From Turicibacter sp. (GTDB taxonomy: Bacteria > Bacillota_I > Bacilli_A > MOL361 > Turicibacteraceae), in the NCBI GenBank assembly GCA_009780245.1, contig WRAJ01000006.1, forward strand, positions 1 through 64,000: DNA of 64,000 bases, written 5' to 3'. Below the pieces are notes generated by a model that worked only from the letters and a program-made list of their open reading frames with translations, was not told the origin of the DNA and did no database searches. Each line of letters opens with the position of its first letter. Positions within the stretch are counted from its first letter, which is position 1. This document shows, piece by piece, positions 26,311-34,956 of the stretch. The translations under genes were made by a program, and so were the position numbers.

Positions 26311-27858
26311 ATGGAGAAAAAATGTTCTACTTGTGGAGCCCCGGCTACTGGACGGAAGTGCGAATATTGTGGAGAACGCATAGGAAAGGGCGAGGTTGGC
26401 CACCACGATGCTAATAGGGTTGACGAATCTGTGGGAATAGATCCTAATACAGGGGCCCCAACGATAAGCAATGGTCTACCCAGAAATAACCATTCAAGTA
26501 GTGGAAAAGCAGCTTTTATCGCAATCGCAGCTGTTTCGTCTTTGCTTGCGATTGGGGCGTTTTTGATTTTTGGTCCGCTGTTTTCACGTCGATTAAACCC
26601 CTTTAACTTGTTCGGGAATTCTTTTGCTGAAGTAGCAGCAGCTGATTCCATTATGATTGCCTTCGACGGTGAAATTGGTATGTCGGATGCGATGTTTCAG
26701 CTAGATCTACCCATTAGTGGGCAACTACACATTGATAACATCGGGCAAGAAAATATCGGTATCATGTTAGAGATGGAAGTTTCGACGTTTGGGATGAGAG
26801 AATTCACCACGATGTTCTGGCGAGATGGGTATCGCTACACCGATCTGGATGGCGAAAGAAGCCGAGAGCCAGTTGACTCTGAATTCGAAGATCTACTTGC
26901 TGAACTTGGCGAATGGCAAGCTGATGCGTCAGCCAATCAATACTTCTTCCTTGCACCAGCGGATGGCAGTGTCGAAGGGGATGCCGAAAGGATTGACGGT
27001 GGTGGCTATCGGCTAACTTTTGATTTTAATACCAGTGACTGGTTTGGCGACATCCCTGTCTTTGATGGCCTTTTCCCCACCAATCATCAAGATGCTGTCT
27101 TTACTTTAACGGCTTATTTGGATCGAAATAGAAATTTATCCACGATCCAATTAGTGCTTGAGTTTGATATCTTCGATTTCGGCGGCTCGTCAGGCTTTAG
27201 TGTTGATATTTCAGCAGACATTGCGCAGATTGGCAACGTGTCGGTTGATTTCCCTGCTTGGTTGGACGACGTTGCAGCTGTTGAATTTGCCGATCCAACA
27301 ACCGCGCCTTTCCTTGGTTCATGGGACGAAGGTTTCGGTGCGATCCCCTTGTTTGTTTTTGGTGAAGCAGCGTCTGTCGAGTTCTTACCTACTGGCGATG
27401 TGATTTTCATTCAAAACAACGGCGACTGGGCGATTGAATCATGGACCATTTGTACAAATGATATCCTGAGAGTCGCAGGACGTGAATTCACATGGGTCGT
27501 CCGTGGTGATACGCTCATCCTCATTGACAGTTGGAACGATGATTGGACGTTTGTTCGTCAAGGAGAAGGCGCTGACACTTTCATGCAAATCGAGGATTCA
27601 GAACTGCTTGGCTACTGGGACAACGGTAGTGGCCGCATCCTGTTATTCGTATTCGGAACTGCCGATTCGGTTGAATTTCTCGAGGATGGCACTGTGATTA
27701 TCACCGAGCGTGGCAACAGCACCACGGTAAATTGGGCCCCGATTGAACCAGGGAGATTCCTGGCAAATAATCAAGAATTTTCTTACCGCATCGTTGGTGA
27801 CGTCTTAACCATTACGGATAGTTGGAACGATGATTGGCACTTTGATCGTGCTGACTAG
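26311..27858 (+). CDS. Zinc-ribbon, single-TM protein with two C-terminal repeats
   Basis: 515 residues. The N-terminus is a zinc ribbon (CSTCGAPATGRKCEYCG), then a Gly/Ser linker and one membrane segment (about 66-87). The large C-terminal part is acidic and should lie outside. It ends in two related repeats of about 80 residues, each running from LFVFGxAxSVEFL to DSWNDDWxF. Such zinc-ribbon membrane proteins are common in Bacillota and poorly understood. AGGAG precedes ATG 26311. Confidence 0.85.
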   Translation: MEKKCSTCGAPATGRKCEYCGERIGKGEVGHHDANRVDESVGIDPNTGAPTISNGLPRNNHSSSGKAAFIAIAAVSSLLAIGAFLIFGPLFSRRLNPFNLFGNSFAEVAAADSIMIAFDGEIGMSDAMFQLDLPISGQLHIDNIGQENIGIMLEMEVSTFGMREFTTMFWRDGYRYTDLDGERSREPVDSEFEDLLAELGEWQADASANQYFFLAPADGSVEGDAERIDGGGYRLTFDFNTSDWFGDIPVFDGLFPTNHQDAVFTLTAYLDRNRNLSTIQLVLEFDIFDFGGSSGFSVDISADIAQIGNVSVDFPAWLDDVAAVEFADPTTAPFLGSWDEGFGAIPLFVFGEAASVEFLPTGDVIFIQNNGDWAIESWTICTNDILRVAGREFTWVVRGDTLILIDSWNDDWTFVRQGEGADTFMQIEDSELLGYWDNGSGRILLFVFGTADSVEFLEDGTVIITERGNSTTVNWAPIEPGRFLANNQEFSYRIVGDVLTITDSWNDDWHFDRAD

Positions 27859-27924
27859 CTGGTTGGCTTGGTCAAGAAGGCCGATAAGCTCATTTGAGGG
27901 TTACCACACAATTTTAAATCATTT

Positions 27925-27958
27925 AAAAATCTAGTGAGCTCGTATTCACTAGATTTTT
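27925..27958 (+). terminator. Bidirectional terminator
   Basis: AAAAATCTAGTGA pairs with TCACTAGATTTTT around an 8-base loop, between two convergent genes. Confidence 0.85.
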
Positions 27959-27983
27959 CTATTTGCCGAATTTTTTTAAAGCA

Positions 27984-28532
27984 TTAAAGAACGTGTGACA
28001 CGATGAGAAGGGCCTGTAGTAGGATCACAATCCCAAAAAGAATCGATCTTTCCAGCTTATTCTTTCTCAGACGGTTTAGGACTTTCGTGAAGTCACGCAA
28101 ATGAAGCACCAGTAGCAGGATCGTGAGCGTTAGGATTTGTGCAGTGAATCGGATGGCGGTCTCAGATAGTGACAACCAGTTGATGATTGATAGTAAAATG
28201 AGACCTTGGGTAACTAAAATTAGCATAAAGGTCGTGCAGTAAATGATAAACGTATCGATAAGCGAGCGCTCTGCTAAGCATTTGATGATGAAGAAAATTA
28301 AAACAGAGCTAAAGATTTGTAAAATCAAGCCCGGGACAACGGTATAAACGAGGCCAATCGAGATCCCATAGATGAGGGCCCAAACGATGAGGGGGATTTT
28401 TGTGCTCGCCTTTTGTGGTGGTGCAGAGAAAAACACTAATTTCTCACCAATCATGCTTTGACAAATACTGTAGAAGAACAAAAACTCAAACGTGTTGCTA
28501 AATAGAAATGAGAACAATTCAAGATTTTCCAT
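27984..28532 (-). CDS. Six-segment membrane protein resembling a kinase-less AgrC sensor
   Basis: 182 residues, almost entirely hydrophobic, about five or six membrane segments ending with a short basic loop (LNRLRKNKLERS) and a last helix. No enzymatic motif. Its shape is like the N-terminal sensor part of AgrC-type GHKL kinases, without any kinase. GAGGAGC precedes the ATG. Lies alone downstream of nothing obvious; function unknown. Confidence 0.7.
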   Translation of the reverse strand: MENLELFSFLFSNTFEFLFFYSICQSMIGEKLVFFSAPPQKASTKIPLIVWALIYGISIGLVYTVVPGLILQIFSSVLIFFIIKCLAERSLIDTFIIYCTTFMLILVTQGLILLSIINWLSLSETAIRFTAQILTLTILLLVLHLRDFTKVLNRLRKNKLERSILFGIVILLQALLIVSHVL

Positions 28533-28588
28533 GTTAACCAGCTCCTCTTTATTTTTACAACGTTTACAAAGTTACAAAAGCAAATAAA

Positions 28589-28612
28589 AGACCAACTCAA
28601 AAGAGTTGATCT
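28589..28612 (-). terminator. gap terminator
   Basis: AGATCAACTC, loop TTTT, GAGTTGGTCT, then TTTATTTG on the minus strand. Confidence 0.8.
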
Positions 28613-28630
28613 TCGTCTAACAAATAGCAT

Positions 28631-29635
28631 TTAGATAAGTGATGCAAAATATCCTAATGTACGGATTAACTGAGCCGTGTAAGACATTTCATTGTCGTAC
28701 CAAGAAGCAACTTTAACTAATTGCTCGCCGCCAGCTTCCATTACTTTCGTTTGTGTCCCATCGAATAATGATCCGTAGTGGATTCCGATTGTATCAGAAG
28801 AAACGATTTCGTCTTCCGTGTAACCGAATGACTCGTTCGCAGCTGCTTTCATTGCCGCGTTGATTTCTTCTACCGTTGTTTTCTTGTCTAATGTGACAAC
28901 TAATTCAGTTAATGAACCAGTGATCGTTGGCACACGTTGCGCGCCACCGTCAAGTTTCCCGTTTAACTCAGGAATAACTAAACCGATTGCTTTCGCTGCA
29001 CCCGTCGAGTTAGGGATGATGTTAGCCGCAGCAGCACGTGCACGACGTAAGTCACCTTTTCCGTGTGGTCCATCTAATGTGTTTTGGTCATTTGTGTAAG
29101 CGTGGATCGTTGACATGAATCCTTTTTGGATACCGAAGTTGTCTTGTAACACTTTAGCGAATGGTGCTAAACAGTTCGTTGTACAAGAAGCACCAGAGAT
29201 AACCGTCTCGCTACCATCTAAAATATCGTGGTTGACATTATAAACGATTGTTTTAACATCACCAGTTGCAGGTGCAGAAACTACGACTTTCTTAGCGCCA
29301 GCCGTTAAATGCTTGCCAGCTCCTTCTTGAGATACGAAGAATCCTGTACACTCTAATACCACATCAACACCAAGGTCAGCCCATGGTAAATCTTCTGGGT
29401 TGCGCTCTGCTAATACTTTGATTTCTTTTCCGTTAACAACGAATGCGCCGTCTTTCACTTCGATATCACCGTTAAAACGTCCTTGAGCTGAATCATACTT
29501 GAATAAATGAGCTAATGTCTTAGCGTCAGTTAAATCGTTGATTGCTACTACTTCAAATTCAGATTTCTCTGCTAATAAACGTAGAGCTAAACGCCCGATA
29601 CGTCCAAAACCGTTAATTGCTACTTTAGTTGCCAT
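28631..29635 (-). CDS. gap: Glyceraldehyde-3-phosphate dehydrogenase
   Basis: Glycolytic NAD-dependent enzyme, 334 residues, normal length. NAD site INGFGRIGR at the start, catalytic Cys in [12 protein letters not shown] near residue 152, HAYTNDQ, and the C-terminal [11 protein letters not shown]. Codon use is that of a highly expressed gene. Not clustered with pgk/tpi and no CggR gene beside it. Confidence 0.98.
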   Translation of the reverse strand: MATKVAINGFGRIGRLALRLLAEKSEFEVVAINDLTDAKTLAHLFKYDSAQGRFNGDIEVKDGAFVVNGKEIKVLAERNPEDLPWADLGVDVVLECTGFFVSQEGAGKHLTAGAKKVVVSAPATGDVKTIVYNVNHDILDGSETVISGASCTTNCLAPFAKVLQDNFGIQKGFMSTIHAYTNDQNTLDGPHGKGDLRRARAAAANIIPNSTGAAKAIGLVIPELNGKLDGGAQRVPTITGSLTELVVTLDKKTTVEEINAAMKAAANESFGYTEDEIVSSDTIGIHYGSLFDGTQTKVMEAGGEQLVKVASWYDNEMSYTAQLIRTLGYFASLI

Positions 29636-29676
29636 GCGTAAACGCCTCCTATTTTATGAAACAATTTTCAACGCTA

Positions 29677-29705
29677 ATTTTACCTATTTTAACTTGTGAA
29701 ATCAA
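29677..29705 (-). promoter_or_regulatory. gap promoter
   Basis: TTGATT (29705-29700), 17 bases, TAAAAT (29682-29677). About 40 bases further upstream is a half Rex-like site (TTTGTGAC) without its partner. Confidence 0.65.
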
Positions 29706-29882
29706 GGCTTTTGTGGATGAAAGTGTTTTTTGTCACAAATAAATGCAGTGATTTTTTGTTGTAACCCTAACGAGGGCGCTTTTCTCTTTTTGGAATGCGC
29801 TTTCTGACTCCGATCAAACATGAAATTGTTATGATTGGCATACGCTGTAAGTAACGATTATGTAAAACGGGGGGACGATCCC

Positions 29883-30077
29883 ATGAAAACAATCTTCTGG
29901 TTTATCAAAAAAATCGCTTTTGGCTTTGTGGCGCTATACGCGTTCAACTTTATCGGCTCGTTTATTAATATCGGGGTCGCGTCTAACTGGCTATCTTATT
30001 TTATCATCGGCACTCTGGGTGTCCCGGGCTTGCTAATTGTGTATATAGCGAATGTGTTGCTGGGATTCTGGTTGTGA
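29883..30077 (+). CDS. BofA-family membrane protein (pro-sigma-K inhibitor-like)
   Basis: 64 residues, two hydrophobic segments, with the C-terminal pattern IGTLGVPGLLIVYIANVLL matching the BofA family (LGIPGL followed by a hydrophobic end). In B. subtilis BofA holds back SpoIVFB cleavage of pro-sigma-K. GGGGG lies 8 bases before the ATG at 29883; a longer frame from 29835 lacks that signal. Confidence 0.7.
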   Translation: MKTIFWFIKKIAFGFVALYAFNFIGSFINIGVASNWLSYFIIGTLGVPGLLIVYIANVLLGFWL

Positions 30078-30093
30078 GCAGCTGGGATCTTTT

Positions 30094-30135
30094 GCGAAAA
30101 GCCACTGAGTCAGCGATTTCAGTGGTCTTTTTCGT
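30094..30135. terminator. Bidirectional terminator between bofA-like and spoVM
   Basis: GCGAAAAGCCACTGA pairs with TCAGTGGTCTTTTTCG. Serves the bofA-like gene on plus and the spoVM operon on minus. Confidence 0.75.
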
Positions 30136-30186
30136 AAAGGTGCGCAAAAAAAAGCAACTGCACATCGATTTGTACAATTGCCCATT

Positions 30187-30273
30187 TTATTTATCTTTTC
30201 CTTTGAACACACTTGCAAACGCAACAATAATAATACTGATAAACCTCGGTAGTTTAATTGTGATAAACCTCAT
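30187..30273 (-). CDS. spoVM: SpoVM, stage V sporulation protein M
   Basis: 28 residues: begins MRFITIKLPRF and ends FKGKDK. B. subtilis SpoVM (26 residues) begins MKFYTIKLPKF and ends SFRKD; the amphipathic helix, conserved Lys-Leu-Pro and basic tail agree. SpoVM recognises the curved forespore membrane and anchors SpoIVA during coat assembly. The position directly after thiN in the rsgA-rpe-thiN order is exactly that of Bacillus. AAGGGGG lies 9 bases before the ATG. Confidence 0.87.
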   Translation of the reverse strand: MRFITIKLPRFISIIIVAFASVFKGKDK

Positions 30274-30349
30274 ATTTAGGCGCCCCCTTGTCAAACATTA
30301 ATCGCTATATAACTAAATGTATGAATGATTACCCCTCTTTATGACACAT

Positions 30350-30985
30350 TTAATCCGAGCTCTTTATCATTAACAAATAGCCGGAATCAAACGTGACACC
30401 AAACATCGCTGCCAGCGGCTCATTACTCACACACAACGAATCCTCCACAGCTAAATCATAGCCCTTCAAAGGATACTTCACATTCTCAAGCGTTAAACTC
30501 GTCACCATTGCCTCAAGCGCAAAGAAAGACACATAACGCTTATTACGCGCTGGAATCAGGTGTTCACCTGGACCTAGAATTGAAATCTCATTCTTTCGAT
30601 CCACACTACGAATTTTAATGCCTTGCTTCGTATACTTTAACATTAACCCAATCGTGGCAAACTGATGATCAAAGCGCCCCCCCGTCGCACCGTAAATGTA
30701 AATCTCACGATACCCCAAGGCAACCGCATGGGCAACCGCAGCTTCGCAATCCGTCATGTCCTTCGCAGCAGGCAGCTCTAATACAAGTTTTGCCTTTTCT
30801 TCAATCCGCTGCCGCTCGAGCGCCGATACCGAATCGAAATCGCCAATGGCAACATCAAGCGCAATCCCCTTTTTAATCAATTTTAAAGCCCCTTGATCAA
30901 CCCCGATAAGATAGCCTGCCAGCTGCTTGACACGAGGCAACCATAGTTGAGGAGAACCGCACACAATATGAGCTGACCCGTTCAT
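30350..30985 (-). CDS. thiN: Thiamine pyrophosphokinase
   Basis: Makes thiamine diphosphate from thiamine. 211 residues with the catalytic domain signatures GVDQGALKL, IGDFDSV near residue 50, AAKDMTDCEAAVAHA near 75 and GATGGRFDHQFA near 100. Start at 30985 has AGGTGA 7 bases upstream; it follows the rpe stop by one base. Confidence 0.95.
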   Translation of the reverse strand: MNGSAHIVCGSPQLWLPRVKQLAGYLIGVDQGALKLIKKGIALDVAIGDFDSVSALERQRIEEKAKLVLELPAAKDMTDCEAAVAHAVALGYREIYIYGATGGRFDHQFATIGLMLKYTKQGIKIRSVDRKNEISILGPGEHLIPARNKRYVSFFALEAMVTSLTLENVKYPLKGYDLAVEDSLCVSNEPLAAMFGVTFDSGYLLMIKSSD

Positions 30986-30986
30986 C

Positions 30987-31634
30987 CTAGTCACCTGCAA
31001 TCGCCGCAATCGCCGCTGCCCGATCAGCAGCGCCAAAAATAGCCGTCCCAGCTACGATCACGTCCACCCCAGCTGCCTCCAACTCCCGGGCGTTGCTAGG
31101 GCTGCCACCGCCGTCGATCTCAATCAGAAAATCGAGCCCGCCGTATTCACGCCACTCGTTCAAATCCTTGATTTTCTGGGTCATCACAGGATTAAAAGCC
31201 TGACCACCAAAACCGGGATTAACCGTCATGACCAACACCACGTCTAACTTATGAATCACAAATTCCAACACCTCAGGCGGCGTATGCGGATTCAAAGCAA
31301 CGCCACACTTAATCCCAGCCTCCTTAATCAAATCAATGGTCCGATCAAGATGGCGAGTTGCCTCAGCATGGACCACAATCAAATCCGCACCTGCACGGGC
31401 AAAACTCGGGATATACTGATCCGGATTCTCAATCATCAAATGCACATCAAAAAATAACTTCGAATGCTGACGCAACGACCTCACCACATCCGCACCAAAC
31501 GAAATATTCGGTACAAAATGCCCGTCCATCACATCCAAATGCAACCAATCCGCACCTAACTTTTCAACCTCAGCCACCTCCTCAGCCAACCTCGCAAAAT
31601 CAGCCGCTAACACCGACGGTGCTACCTTTACCAT
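30987..31634 (-). CDS. rpe: Ribulose-phosphate 3-epimerase
   Basis: Pentose phosphate enzyme, 215 residues with metal-site motifs LHLDVMDGHFVPNISFG (about 33) and VMTVNPGFGGQAF (about 138), and IDGGG. GGAGTG precedes the ATG by 10 bases. Normally follows rsgA closely; here 360 bases of repeats separate them. Confidence 0.97.
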   Translation of the reverse strand: MVKVAPSVLAADFARLAEEVAEVEKLGADWLHLDVMDGHFVPNISFGADVVRSLRQHSKLFFDVHLMIENPDQYIPSFARAGADLIVVHAEATRHLDRTIDLIKEAGIKCGVALNPHTPPEVLEFVIHKLDVVLVMTVNPGFGGQAFNPVMTQKIKDLNEWREYGGLDFLIEIDGGGSPSNARELEAAGVDVIVAGTAIFGAADRAAAIAAIAGD

Positions 31635-31684
31635 AACTAATCACTCCTCATCCTACAGTGCCCTCAAAAAATCTCAACATATAA

Positions 31685-31732
31685 GGTAGTGGTTTGGTGT
31701 TAGCTGCTTGCAGGTAACACCAAACCACTACC
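31685..31732. repeat. 22-bp-stem inverted repeat between rpe and rsgA
   Basis: Arms GGTAGTGGTTTGGTGTTA (31685-31702) and its exact complement (31715-31732), continued inward by CTGC/GCAG with one mismatch. No T run directly follows on either strand, so it is not a standard terminator. Confidence 0.85.
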
Positions 31733-31815
31733 CCAGTAAGCCAAAAGGCGCGGTAGCTAAAGAGCACTAAACACACGCAATGACCTAAAATATCATCAGG
31801 GGTCGTATCAAACTA

Positions 31816-31981
31816 ATCCCCGAAAGGGCGCTAACTCTCAAAAAAACTAAAAGCCGCCTCAATCTAATCCCCAAAGGCACATTAAACCCAAAATAAAATC
31901 AAAAGTCATTCACAACCCGATCCCCGAAAGGGCGCTCACACTCAATAAAATTAAAGAGCACATCATCATCCCCGAAAGGGA
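31816..31981. repeat. Degenerate ~51-bp tandem repeat array
   Basis: Four copies of a unit starting ATCCCCGAAAGGG (31816, 31867 degenerate, 31920, 31968) at spacings of 51, 53 and 48 bases, separated by A-rich sequence. Each head can form a small CCC/GGG hairpin. It ends just after the rsgA stop codon. Confidence 0.7.
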
Positions 31982-31998
31982 TGCACCAACACCACCCC

Positions 31999-32889
31999 TC
32001 AATACCGCACCTTCCGCCCCTGAATCTCACCCAACAACTGCAAATAATTCTCATAGCGCGAAGCCAAAATCCCCCCAGCATCCACAGCCCCTTTAACCGC
32101 ACACTTCGGCTCATTCACATGCATACACCCCCGAAACTTGCAAGCATCCTGCACCGCAACAAATTCAACAAAAGCCTCGCGCAAATCTTCCGCTTCCAGC
32201 TCATCTAAATCAAGCGCACTAAACCCCGGCGTATCCGCCACTAGACCATCTGCCAGCTTATGTAACTCAACGTGACGCGTCGTATGCTTCCCGCGACCCA
32301 ACGCCTTGGAAATTTCGTTTACTTCAATGTCCAATTCCGGATCAATCGCATTTAATAACGAGGATTTCCCAACCCCTGATTGACCGCAAATCACAATCGT
32401 TTCACTCTTGACCAACTCTTTCACCGCATCCAGCCCAATCCCTTGATACGCTGAAATTTCGACGACTTTATAATGGATCTCACGATAATAATCTAAAAGC
32501 GGCGCTAAGATTTCTTTTTCATCCGCTGATAATAAATCAATTTTGCTAATCAAAATAATAGGTTCAATGTGATTGGCCTCAATGACCGCTAATAACCGAT
32601 CCAAGAACTTGATGTTAAAGTTAGGCTCTTTGGCTGAAAACACCACCAGGGCTTTGCCGATGTTGGCTATTGGCGGTCGCACCAATTGGTTTTCACGCTC
32701 TTTAGCTTCTGTAATGTAGCCGTTTCCATCCTCACCGACATCGAATTTTACCCGATCGCCCACCAGCAACACAAAGCCGTCTTTGCGAAACAACCCACGG
32801 CCTCGGCACGTCACGATTTCTTTCGTGTCGCGATCTTCCACGTCGTAGAAGCCGGCCAGCGATTTTAAGATGATCCCTTGGCGCTGCAT
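31999..32889 (-). CDS. rsgA: RsgA small ribosomal subunit GTPase
   Basis: Circularly permuted GTPase acting late in 30S assembly. 296 residues: OB fold at the N-terminus, G4 SKIDLL near 115, G1 GQSGVGKSSLLNAI near 165, G3 DTPGFSALDL near 220, and a C-terminal zinc site with CKFRGCMH and C. Its ATG shares a base with the prkC stop (TAATG). Confidence 0.97.
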   Translation of the reverse strand: MQRQGIILKSLAGFYDVEDRDTKEIVTCRGRGLFRKDGFVLLVGDRVKFDVGEDGNGYITEAKERENQLVRPPIANIGKALVVFSAKEPNFNIKFLDRLLAVIEANHIEPIILISKIDLLSADEKEILAPLLDYYREIHYKVVEISAYQGIGLDAVKELVKSETIVICGQSGVGKSSLLNAIDPELDIEVNEISKALGRGKHTTRHVELHKLADGLVADTPGFSALDLDELEAEDLREAFVEFVAVQDACKFRGCMHVNEPKCAVKGAVDAGGILASRYENYLQLLGEIQGRKVRY

Positions 32890-34196
32890 TAGTCTCGCGC
32901 CTCAGCCACTAAAAAATCCACAGGGTGTGCAGAAGTCTCGTCAGTCGCAATAAAGATAATAATGGTCACGTCTTCAACCAAACGCACGCGCACATTCTCA
33001 GCTGGGTGCGTGCGGAACACTTCGCCGTTTGGAATGTCGGAATTTGCGACTTCTCTCACGTCAATGTACACGTACTCAAACCCTTCGTCTGCCAACGTGT
33101 TTCGTGCTTCCGTTTCGTTCATCCCAATAAGGTCGGGAATAACGGCATGCAGGCTTTCAAAACGTGTTGGATAAATCACGAGTCGGTAGTAAATCACCGC
33201 TGCGGCAATGATAATAAACGTATAAGCAAGCCCATTTAAAAGTGACAACGGGCTGAATCTTTTTTCTGATTTTCTTGGCATGCGTTCTCTCTCTTCCATC
33301 ATGAATTCGTCACCATCCAGCGGATCAAGAATCATGGTTTCTTCTAATTCCTCTACAGCCGGCGCATCAATCGCACCTTCGATGTGCACCAAACGCAGGT
33401 CTTCGATCATTTCAAGCACATCTGGGTATCTCAAAGCAGGCTTCTTTGCCGTTGCTTTACCGATAATCAAATCGAAATTTTCAGGTAGCAATTCGTCCAC
33501 TTCTAACACAGACGGCATGGCACTTTCCATGTGCTGCAACGCAATGTTGACCGCGCCTTCCCCTTTAAACGGTACCGTACCAGTTAGCAATTCGTACAAC
33601 AAAATACCTAACGAATAAATGTCCGAAGCAGCGGTTGCTAAATTTCCACGTGCCAGCTCAGGTGCCAAATAATGAACCGATCCCATAATGGTGTTTGTTT
33701 GCGTCATGTCCGCTTCGTTGCTTGACAAAGCAATACCAAAGTCGGCAATTTTAACGTTCAAATCATCGTCAATCATAATGTTTTGCGACTTTAAGTCACG
33801 GTGAATAATACCTTGATGATGTGCTTGATCCACACCTTGGCAAATTTGTGTCATAATGTGAACCGCTTCTTCGGACGTGATGCTACCATACTCACGCAAA
33901 AAATCTTTGAGTGTGCGTCCTTTAATGTACTCCATGACAATAAACGGTTGATCGTTGTATTCACCTACGGCATAGCTCTTTACCACATTTGGGTGTTCAA
34001 GTTTCGTCACCTGCATCGCTTCACGGTTGAATCGTTTAATAAAACTTTCATCTTTCGAGAGTTCATATCGGAGCATTTTAATCGCAACGTTTTTGCGAAG
34101 AATGCGATCATAAGCGAGGTAGACGTTCGCCATCCCACCATCACCAATGAGCATTTTAATATCATATCTTGAGTTAATTACTTCTCCCACAATCAT
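32889..34196 (-). CDS. prkC: PrkC-type Ser/Thr kinase with one PASTA domain
   Basis: 435 residues. Kinase lobes with GDGGMANVYLA, VAIKML, HRDLKSQNIM and DFGIA; then a membrane segment near 320 and a single extracellular PASTA domain (VIPDLIGMNETEARNTL...). Most PrkC proteins have three or more PASTA repeats, so this one is short. Muropeptide-sensing kinase in Bacillota. Overlaps prpC by 4 bases (ATGA). Confidence 0.95.
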   Translation of the reverse strand: MIVGEVINSRYDIKMLIGDGGMANVYLAYDRILRKNVAIKMLRYELSKDESFIKRFNREAMQVTKLEHPNVVKSYAVGEYNDQPFIVMEYIKGRTLKDFLREYGSITSEEAVHIMTQICQGVDQAHHQGIIHRDLKSQNIMIDDDLNVKIADFGIALSSNEADMTQTNTIMGSVHYLAPELARGNLATAASDIYSLGILLYELLTGTVPFKGEGAVNIALQHMESAMPSVLEVDELLPENFDLIIGKATAKKPALRYPDVLEMIEDLRLVHIEGAIDAPAVEELEETMILDPLDGDEFMMEERERMPRKSEKRFSPLSLLNGLAYTFIIIAAAVIYYRLVIYPTRFESLHAVIPDLIGMNETEARNTLADEGFEYVYIDVREVANSDIPNGEVFRTHPAENVRVRLVEDVTIIIFIATDETSAHPVDFLVAEARD

Positions 34197-34948
34197 TTTG
34201 CTAAACTCCTTTCTTCGAACTCAATCAAAGCAACAGAAACATTATCTTTCCCACCCTCACTGTTTGCCAATTCAATTAAGTTAGCAACCTTCTTCTCAAC
34301 GGATTCGTCCCTTTGAATCACATCAAAAATGTCTTTATCTTCAACCATTCCCGTCAAGCCATCTGTGCACAATAAAATCTGCTGCAGATCGACATGCTCA
34401 ATGGTTAATACGTCGTAATCCAATATTTTATTAGCTCCTAACGCATTGATAATCAGGTTCTTTTGCGGATGCATTTTTGCCGCACGTTCAGAAATTTGTC
34501 CTTCCTCAACGAGCCTACGAACAAACGTGTGATCGGTTGTAATTTGTCGCAACTTATTATAAGCAACTAAGTAAGCGCGACTATCACCGATATTCACAAT
34601 CGTGACAAAGTCTGGCGTTACCATTGCCGCCACTAACGTTGTTCCCATCTTTTTCACTTGATGCTTTCGCGCATAAGCCAAAATATCACCGTTTACGCGA
34701 TGCAAGACATCAGAAAACCAAGCGACAACCGCTGCTTCATCGCTAAACGTTAATTCTGGATTAAACTTCTCATTCACAGCGTCTAGCGCCATCTTCGCTG
34801 CCACATCACCCGCTGAATGTCCCCCCATGCCATCCGCGACAACCATTAACAACACATGTTCGTTCTGTAAAATTTGCACAGCATCCTCATTGTGGGTTCG
34901 TACACGCCCAACGTCTGTCTGATAGCTACCTGTCAAATTCATCTTCAT
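34193..34948 (-). CDS. prpC: PrpC PP2C-type protein phosphatase
   Basis: Reverses PrkC phosphorylation. 251 residues with the PP2C motifs TDVGRVRTHNEDA, VVADGMGGHSAGDVAA (metal-binding Asp), and LLCTDGLTGMV, SEGGKDNVSVALI. AGGTGA lies 4 bases before the ATG. Cytoplasmic. Confidence 0.97.
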   Translation of the reverse strand: MKMNLTGSYQTDVGRVRTHNEDAVQILQNEHVLLMVVADGMGGHSAGDVAAKMALDAVNEKFNPELTFSDEAAVVAWFSDVLHRVNGDILAYARKHQVKKMGTTLVAAMVTPDFVTIVNIGDSRAYLVAYNKLRQITTDHTFVRRLVEEGQISERAAKMHPQKNLIINALGANKILDYDVLTIEHVDLQQILLCTDGLTGMVEDKDIFDVIQRDESVEKKVANLIELANSEGGKDNVSVALIEFEERSLAK

Positions 34949-34956
34949 TTTCTCAC

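Noticed and set aside
29720-29745. Rex site in the gap promoter region
   Set aside because: Only one half-site (TTTGTGAC) is present and it lies upstream of the -35.
31899-32114. Minus-strand frame through the repeat array and rsgA end
   Set aside because: Its first part is out of frame with rsgA, and the repeat part reads low-complexity sequence; no ribosome binding site.
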